Part shown: positions 1 to 3,840 of the stretch, piece after piece
Layout of the letters: the number at the start of each line of letters is the position of its first letter
Position numbering within the stretch: the stretch's first letter is position 1
NCBI GenBank assembly: GCA_002763335.1
Contig: PEYS01000230.1
Location: forward strand, 1 to 8,549
Reading direction: 5' to 3'
DNA: 8,549 nucleotides
Source of the DNA: Candidatus Woesearchaeota archaeon CG08_land_8_20_14_0_20_47_9
GTDB lineage: Archaea > Nanobdellota > Nanobdellia > Woesearchaeales > CG1-02-47-18
Notes under the pieces: generated by a model
Told to the model about the DNA's origin: nothing
Database searches by the model: none
What the model saw: only the letters and a program-made list of their open reading frames with translations
Position numbers and translations under genes: made by a program

Positions 1-2
1 TC

Positions 3-93
3 GGGGCTTTACGCCCCTCGCTTCGAAACGCAGATTTTCGGACTCAAAAGTTCTCGCCCTAAAGGGCGGGGCTATACCCACGAACTTTTGAGT
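3..93. repeat. Stacked inverted repeats; possible IS200/IS605-type end or structured RNA
   Basis: Three nested or adjacent palindromes are visible. GGGGC (3-7) pairs with GCCCC (13-17) around a 5-base loop. ACTCAAAAGTTC (42-53) is a perfect 12-bp inverted repeat of GAACTTTTGAGT (82-93). Inside it, CGCCC (55-59) pairs with GGGCG (64-68), and GGG (69-71) can pair with CCC (77-79), so the folded form would be a three-way junction. From general knowledge, CGCCCTnnAGGGCGGGG-type hairpins are common at the right end of IS200/IS605 elements, just after tnpB and within its omega-RNA. No transposase is in the window, so that link is inference. A long stable intergenic hairpin acting as a terminator for a gene to the left is the alternative. 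Confidence 0.45.
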
Positions 94-351
94 ATTTTAA
101 AGCATAGATTACCAAAGAAAAAAGGCAAGTTTAAGCCTATTTGAACTAATATTTACAATAATAGCATCTGGGATAATTGGCTTATTCTGTGGGTTGTTGG
201 TTGCTACTCAGAGGATGTACTATTCCATCGGTGTGCTCTAAAAGCGTTTGATTCCAATTACAACCTCCCTATTGCAGCGAGTATCCTCTCATGGCCTTTG
301 ATTAGTCTATTGAATCTGGCTATCTCCTCTGCCATAATTTTGAATCTTAAC
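94..351. other. Intergenic region, no recognised gene
   Basis: This AT-rich stretch lies between the hairpin block and the 3' end of the minus-strand Doc-like gene. I find no long open frame, tRNA or CRISPR-type repeat. A frame open from the left edge closes with TGA at 142-144; it overlaps the palindromes and gives no recognisable protein. A short inverted repeat, GAGGATG (211-217) with TATCCTC (282-288, one G-T pair), is the only structure noted. Confidence 0.5.
114..123 (-). terminator. Possible U-tract terminator for the minus-strand gene
   Basis: Read on the minus strand this is a T-rich run (six consecutive T, then C and TTT). Archaeal termination often uses U-tracts without a hairpin. 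It lies about 230 bases beyond the Doc-like stop codon, so the assignment is weak. Confidence 0.2.
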
Positions 352-750
352 TTATCTCTTGAATTCTCTGATCTTCCCATTTTTAACCCACTCCTTTACC
401 TCTTCATCCGAATAATATCCTTCCCTGATTCCAAGCATAACCCTCGCTTGTTCAGCTTTATCTTTAATACCAAATCTTTTATTGTTATTCAATAAAAACT
501 CTTTTGTGACAATAAAAGCAGTTCTCCTATTCCCACTTGCAAATGGGTGCTGCTGTATAAGGCTTTTCAATAAAAACGCTGCTTTGTCATAGACATCGCC
601 TTCTAACCTTCTACAGCCGTTAATAATCTTTGCGATCTTGCTGTAACTCAGCACCTCGGCCTTATCAGCTTTCTTCATTTTGATTATATTAAGTACCATG
701 AGGTTCAGTTCAATTATACTTTCTGGAGTGGGGTATACTATTTTGCTCAT
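352..750 (-). CDS. Doc/Fic-family (Fido) protein, probable orphan toxin-like enzyme
   Basis: The product is 132 residues, close to the usual 120-130 of Doc-type death-on-curing proteins. The signature is HPFASGNRRTA at residues 68-78: catalytic His68, Phe70, and a GN-R-R anion-binding loop. Canonical AMPylating Fic proteins have GNGR; Doc has (A/G)NKR and transfers phosphate to EF-Tu. Arg75 here sits at the Lys position of Doc, so phosphotransfer is more likely than AMPylation, but that is inference. The preceding segment (YDKAAFLLKSLIQQ) is the typical Fido helix before the motif. I see no Phd-like or other antitoxin gene on either side, and no obvious (S/T)xxxE(G/N) inhibitory motif. The gene is AT-rich compared with its neighbours, suggesting transfer. 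It ends with TAA at 354-352. No GGTG-type RBS precedes the ATG, which fits a leaderless mRNA. Family confidence is high; substrate and toxicity are unknown. Confidence 0.88.
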   Translation of the reverse strand: MSKIVYPTPESIIELNLMVLNIIKMKKADKAEVLSYSKIAKIINGCRRLEGDVYDKAAFLLKSLIQQHPFASGNRRTAFIVTKEFLLNNNKRFGIKDKAEQARVMLGIREGYYSDEEVKEWVKNGKIREFKR

Positions 751-774
751 AAAGCATACGGATTGGTTCTAGTT

Positions 775-784
775 ATTATTAAAT
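775..784 (-). promoter_or_regulatory. TATA-like box for the Doc-like gene (leaderless spacing)
   Basis: On the minus strand the sequence reads AAACAAAGATTTAATAATAA: an A-rich BRE-like stretch followed by TTTAATAAT. The centre is about 28-30 bases upstream of the ATG at 750. Archaeal start sites usually lie about 25 bases below the TATA box, which would put transcription start at or next to the start codon. Confidence 0.45.
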
Positions 785-848
785 CTTTGTTTTAACTGGA
801 TCCATATTTGCTTGTGGCTTAGCTTCTGTCCCATCCAGACGTGACCAT

Positions 849-863
849 CGAAAAATATAAATA
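849..863 (+). promoter_or_regulatory. BRE/TATA promoter candidate for the TPR-like protein and ligase unit
   Basis: CGAAAAATATAAATA combines a CGAAA BRE-like element with an A/T-rich TATA box. It matches the layout of the promoter ahead of the large surface gene (CGAAACTTTTAAATATAT at 3690-3707). If used, transcription would begin near 880-885 and leave a leader of about 100 bases containing the hairpins noted below. Confidence 0.5.
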
Positions 864-865
864 GC

Positions 866-886
866 CAGCAGTCTGCTGTGCTGCTG
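866..886. repeat. CAGCAG/CTGCTG inverted repeat just below the TATA box
   Basis: CAGCAG (866-871) is the reverse complement of CTGCTG (881-886). A competing pairing, CAGCA (866-870) with TGCTG (874-878), overlaps it. It covers the expected initiation region of the 849-863 promoter, so it could be an operator or a 5'-leader hairpin. No regulator is identifiable. Confidence 0.3.
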
Positions 887-913
887 AGGGGAGAACTGGG
901 GCTTGATAGATGC

Positions 914-920
914 TTATATA
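914..920 (+). promoter_or_regulatory. Alternative TATA box for the TPR-like protein and ligase unit
   Basis: TTATATA, preceded by the purine-rich GATAGATGC. Initiation about 25 bases downstream would give a leader of roughly 45 bases, similar to that predicted for the surface-protein gene. It competes with the candidate at 849-863; the two may be alternative promoters. Confidence 0.35.
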
Positions 921-941
921 GTTGAGGGATGGGCTGTCTCC

Positions 942-959
942 TCGAGGCTGGAAACTCGA
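942..959 (+). other. Small leader hairpin
   Basis: TCGAG (942-946) pairs with CTCGA (955-959) around GCTGGAAA. It sits in the untranslated leader about 20 bases ahead of the ribosome binding site. It matches no riboswitch class I can name, and its function is unknown. Confidence 0.25.
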
Positions 960-977
960 AACCGGTAACTAATTTGG

Positions 978-983
978 GGTGAT
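978..983 (+). promoter_or_regulatory. Ribosome binding site of the TPR-like gene
   Basis: GGTGAT is fully complementary to the ATCACC segment near the 3' end of archaeal 16S rRNA and lies three bases before the ATG at 987. An in-frame TGA directly precedes that ATG, so no longer start is possible. Confidence 0.75.
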
Positions 984-986
984 TGA

Positions 987-1658
987 ATGGGTATTAATAC
1001 AATAGGGGGTTATGACAAGCTTGTGCCGTTGATCCTGGCAAAGGGGCTGGGAAATGTTGACTTGTCAATGTTCGATGAAGCCAAGAAGAACGAGATCATA
1101 AACGCGGTTGGCGATGCCTTTATAAAGAAGGGAAGGCTGGTTGAGGCTATAAACGCATTCTCAGCCACCGGCAACAGGGAAAAGCTTGTTGAGATCGGCG
1201 ATATGCTTATGAAGAGCGCTTCATACAGTCATGCAATAGAGGCATTCCGCCTTGCTGAAAACCGTGACCTGCTTGCAGTCCTTGGCAACACATGCCTTGA
1301 AAAGGGGCATCTCTCAGACGCCCTTAAGGCATTCCGCATACTTGAGAACAAGGAGAAACTGGAAGAGGTAGGGGATATCTGCATTGCCAAGGGAAAGGTT
1401 GATGCGGCACTTGAGGTCTTCAGTGTTACCGGCAACAGGAAGAAGCTTTCAGAGGTAGGGGAGCGCTGCTTTAAAGAGGGGCAGTACACATACGCGATAA
1501 AGGCATTCGAGCTATCGGGTGACTGCAAGAGGCTGAGTGAGATAGGAGACATATGCCTTAAGGAGGGGCTTATAAGCACTGCGCTCAAGGTTTACAGGCT
1601 GGCTGAAAACGATGTCATGGTAAAGTTCATAAATGAGAACTTCCCATCAGCAGACTGA
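987..1658 (+). CDS. TPR-like helical-repeat protein with 29-residue repeats, function unknown
   Basis: The product is a soluble 223-residue protein with no signal peptide or membrane segment. After a 40-residue N-terminal cap come six consecutive repeats of exactly 29 residues (41-69, 70-98, 99-127, 128-156, 157-185, 186-214) and a short tail. The consensus is roughly (V/I)GDxCxKxGxxxxALxAFxxxxNRxKLxE. Gly, Ala-Leu and Ala-Phe positions recur as in TPR helices A and B, but the period is shorter than the 34 residues of classical TPRs. Such arrays form alpha-solenoids that bind other proteins; that role is inferred from the fold. Cys recurs at one site in four repeats. The start is fixed by the strong GGTGAT RBS and an in-frame stop just upstream. 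The ligase gene begins two bases after this stop, so the two are almost certainly co-transcribed. A partner role for the ligase or for replication/repair is possible but unproven. Confidence 0.85.
   Translation: MGINTIGGYDKLVPLILAKGLGNVDLSMFDEAKKNEIINAVGDAFIKKGRLVEAINAFSATGNREKLVEIGDMLMKSASYSHAIEAFRLAENRDLLAVLGNTCLEKGHLSDALKAFRILENKEKLEEVGDICIAKGKVDAALEVFSVTGNRKKLSEVGERCFKEGQYTYAIKAFELSGDCKRLSEIGDICLKEGLISTALKVYRLAENDVMVKFINENFPSAD
1107..1628 (+). repeat. Six tandem 87-bp coding repeats
   Basis: These bases encode the six 29-residue repeats without any insertion or deletion between units. The DNA copies have diverged, while glycine, alanine and aromatic positions are kept at the protein level, so the array is old and under protein-level selection rather than a fresh expansion. 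Confidence 0.75.
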
Positions 1659-1660
1659 TA

Positions 1661-3589
1661 ATGGAATACTCCCAGCTCGTGCACCTCTACGAAAATCTTG
1701 GTTCCACCTCAAAGAGACTTGAGAAGACATACTTCCTGGCAGAGGCTTTAAAGCAAGCAGATAAGGAAAGCCTCCCAATGCTTGTTCTACTGGTACAGGG
1801 AAGGGTCTTTCCAGGCTGGGATGAGAGCAAGATTGGCATAGCATCGCAGCTCATGGTGAAGGCGATCTCAGCTGCATCAGGCACATCCCCAAGTGCTGTT
1901 GAGGCTGAATGGAAGAACTCTGGAGACCTTGGTATTGCTGCAGAGAGGCTGCTCAACAAAAAGAGGCAGCGCGCACTCCTCTCCTCAGAGCTAACAGTGG
2001 CGAAGGTATTTGACAACATAAGAAGCCTTGCAGGGATAGAGGGTAAGGGGAGTGTTGAACGCAAGCTCCAGCTCATAGCAGAGCTCATCTCATCAGCAAG
2101 TGCATTGGAAGCGAGGTACATAACAAAGACAGTCCTTGAGCAGCTGAGAGTGGGGGTAAGCTCAGGAACCCTAAGGGATGCTCTAGTATGGGCATTCTTT
2201 CCAAAGATAATAGGCATACTCCACAGGTGCCCGCACTGCAGCAGCCTTGTGCCAAACACCAAGAGTTGTGTGGCATGCAGGGCTGCAATGGCAGGCAAAT
2301 TCTCTGAAGCCAAGGAGCCTAAGGCGATTGAGGTTAACAGCCTTAATGAGGCTGACTACAACAGGATAAGCAACAGGGACATTCTCATGCCAGGGGATGA
2401 GGCCCTTGCGCGGGGGATATACAATCACTTTCTAGATTCAGTGCAGCAGGCCTATGACATGTCAAATGACTTTGCTGTTGTTGCAGAGAAGCTTGCAGCC
2501 TCAGGGCCTGCAGGGCTTAAGGATACAAGACTCAGTGTAGGGGCGCCTATAAAGGTCATGCTAGGCCCAAAGGTTGATACAGTAGGGGAGGCATTTAAGG
2601 TAACAGGCAGGCCGGCAGCAGTTGAGTTCAAGTACGACGGCTTCAGGATGCAGATACACAAGGACAAGGGCATGTTTAGGGTCTTCACCAGAAGGCTTGA
2701 GAATGTAACTGCCCAGTTCCCTGAGGTGGAGGGCTATGTCAATAAGCATGTTAGGGGGACAAGCTTTATTCTCGACTCTGAGGCAGTGGGCTATGACCCA
2801 AAGACATTGAGGTATAAACCCTTTCAGGAGATATCACAGAGGATAAAGCGCAAGTACGATATAAAAAAGCTCGCTGAGGAGCTCCCTGTTGAACTAAATG
2901 TATTTGACATTATGTACTACAACAGAAAAAACATGATCAGCGAGCCATTTAAAAAGAGAAGGGAACTCCTTGAGGGCATCATAACCCCTGAGAAGAGGCA
3001 GCTTGTTCTTGCCCAGCAGGAGGTAACCTCAGATGAGGGCGAGGCAGAGGCGTTCTTTAAAAAATCGCTGGCGCATGGAAATGAGGGCATAATGTTCAAG
3101 AACCTAAACGCCCCTTATAAGCCAGGGGCGAGGGTAGGCTACATGGTCAAGTACAAGTCAGCCATGGAGACCCTCGACCTGGTCATTGTAGGGGCAGAGT
3201 GGGGCGAGGGCAAAAGGGCTAGATGGCTGAGCAGCTTCACACTTGCATGCAGGTCAGGGCGAGGCTTCCTTGAGATAGGCAGGGTTGGAACCGGCATAAA
3301 AGAGAAGGAAGAGCAGGGTGTCAGCTTTGAGCAACTTACGAAGATGCTTAAGCCACTTGTTACCAGCGAAAAGGGAAGGTATGTTACAGTAAATCCTCAG
3401 GTTGTAGTAGAGGTGAAGTTCGAGGAGATACAGGCAAGTCCAACCTACTCTTCAGGCTTTGCCTTAAGATTCCCTCGCCTGCTGCAACTGCGGGATGACA
3501 GATCAGCGTCAGATACGACAGAGCTCTCGTACATAAAGAAACTCTACCTCTCACAGCGCCACAGGGCAGGCAAAAAGAGCGATAGTTAA
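1661..3589 (+). CDS. lig: ATP-dependent DNA ligase with zinc-ribbon insertion
   Basis: The 642-residue product seals nicks in duplex DNA using ATP through a lysyl-AMP intermediate, in replication and repair. Residues 1-180 match the archaeal/eukaryotic ligase DNA-binding domain (N-terminal YSQLVHLYENL, TSKRLEKT). The adenylation domain has motif I KYDG with catalytic Lys324, FTRRLE (342-347), motif III LDSEAVGYD with Glu374, FQEISQR (388-394), motif IV EGIMFK (475-480) and motif V MVKYK (495-499). The OB-fold region includes ETLDLVIVGAEWGEG and ends with ALRFPR (601-606) and an RDD segment. All key residues are present, so it should be active. The oddity is an insertion of about 60-70 residues after the DNA-binding domain carrying CPHC (190-193) and CVAC (203-206), which looks like a zinc ribbon; it explains the length over the usual archaeal 550-600. 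There is no good RBS, only two bases separate it from the upstream stop, so translation is probably coupled. Confidence 0.96.
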   Translation: MEYSQLVHLYENLGSTSKRLEKTYFLAEALKQADKESLPMLVLLVQGRVFPGWDESKIGIASQLMVKAISAASGTSPSAVEAEWKNSGDLGIAAERLLNKKRQRALLSSELTVAKVFDNIRSLAGIEGKGSVERKLQLIAELISSASALEARYITKTVLEQLRVGVSSGTLRDALVWAFFPKIIGILHRCPHCSSLVPNTKSCVACRAAMAGKFSEAKEPKAIEVNSLNEADYNRISNRDILMPGDEALARGIYNHFLDSVQQAYDMSNDFAVVAEKLAASGPAGLKDTRLSVGAPIKVMLGPKVDTVGEAFKVTGRPAAVEFKYDGFRMQIHKDKGMFRVFTRRLENVTAQFPEVEGYVNKHVRGTSFILDSEAVGYDPKTLRYKPFQEISQRIKRKYDIKKLAEELPVELNVFDIMYYNRKNMISEPFKKRRELLEGIITPEKRQLVLAQQEVTSDEGEAEAFFKKSLAHGNEGIMFKNLNAPYKPGARVGYMVKYKSAMETLDLVIVGAEWGEGKRARWLSSFTLACRSGRGFLEIGRVGTGIKEKEEQGVSFEQLTKMLKPLVTSEKGRYVTVNPQVVVEVKFEEIQASPTYSSGFALRFPRLLQLRDDRSASDTTELSYIKKLYLSQRHRAGKKSDS

Positions 3590-3652
3590 GAGCATCGAGA
3601 AACAGGGGGTTAGAGACAGGAGGCTGATCATGGAACCGGAGACTCGAACATG

Positions 3653-3665
3653 ATTTCTCATTTTT
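3653..3665 (+). terminator. Possible U-tract terminator after the ligase
   Basis: A T-rich run (ATTTCTCATTTTT) lies about 65-75 bases after the ligase stop and just before the promoter of the next gene. Archaeal RNA polymerase terminates readily at such tracts. No strong hairpin precedes it. Confidence 0.3.
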
Positions 3666-3689
3666 GACCACCCGCATCCTATAAAAATC

Positions 3690-3707
3690 CGAAACTTTTA
3701 AATATAT
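3690..3707 (+). promoter_or_regulatory. Archaeal BRE/TATA promoter of the large surface-protein gene
   Basis: CGAAACTTTTAAATATAT is close to the archaeal consensus: a BRE (CGAAA plus two bases) directly followed by TTTAAATA. Transcription should begin around 3728-3735, giving a leader of about 40-45 bases. This shows that the surface gene is transcribed separately from the ligase. Confidence 0.7.
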
Positions 3708-3762
3708 GTTCTATAATGTATTCAGAAGGCTTTTGTTTAAAAGCTGAAAATGGATATAAAAA

Positions 3763-3769
3763 GAGGGTG
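3763..3769 (+). promoter_or_regulatory. Ribosome binding site of the surface-protein gene
   Basis: GAGGGTG contains the GGTG core complementary to the archaeal anti-SD, five bases before the ATG at 3775. An in-frame TAA at 3757-3759 limits the start. The only other candidate is the GTG at 3769, which overlaps this site and is less likely. Confidence 0.6.
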
Positions 3770-3774
3770 TGAAA

Positions 3775-3840
3775 ATGAGGTTGGCTAAAGTATTTATACT
3801 AGTTTTCTCAATGCTGATTGTTGCTGCAAGTGCGAGTGCA
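3775..3840 (+). other. Sec signal peptide of the surface protein
   Basis: The first 22 residues have a basic n-region (Arg2, Lys5), a hydrophobic core (VFILVFSMLIVAA) and a small-residue c-region ending ASASA, with likely signal peptidase I cleavage after Ala22. No lipobox cysteine follows, so it is not a lipoprotein. Confidence 0.85.

Noticed and set aside
1..144. Open frame from the left edge closing at TGA 142-144, a possible protein C-terminus
   Set aside because: It runs through the perfect palindromes, is basic and low in recognisable features, and other frames are also open over most of it; structural DNA/RNA explains the sequence better.
211..289. tRNA-like span: GAGGATG and TATCCTC pair as a 7-bp stem about 78 bases apart
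   Set aside because: No T-arm (GTTCRA-type loop), D-arm or anticodon stem can be drawn at the proper distances on either strand.
298..495. Plus-strand 65-codon frame overlapping the Doc-like gene
   Set aside because: Antisense to a well-supported gene, with no RBS or promoter and a low-complexity hydrophobic product.
1229..1588. Antisense open frame of 119 codons within the repeat-protein gene
   Set aside because: It is the shadow of the helical-repeat gene. The product is Ser/Arg-rich without domain features and lacks an RBS.
1687..2313. Antisense open frame of 208 codons within the ligase gene
   Set aside because: The plus strand encodes a clear ligase here; the antisense product has no family features and arises from codon bias.
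3628..3666. C/D-box-like sRNA (TGATCA and ATGATTT with TTGA nearby) and resemblance of its GGAA...ACTCGAA to 948-960
   Set aside because: The boxes do not fit the RUGAUGA/CUGA consensus with proper spacing, and the shared words are too short and differently ordered to be a repeat.
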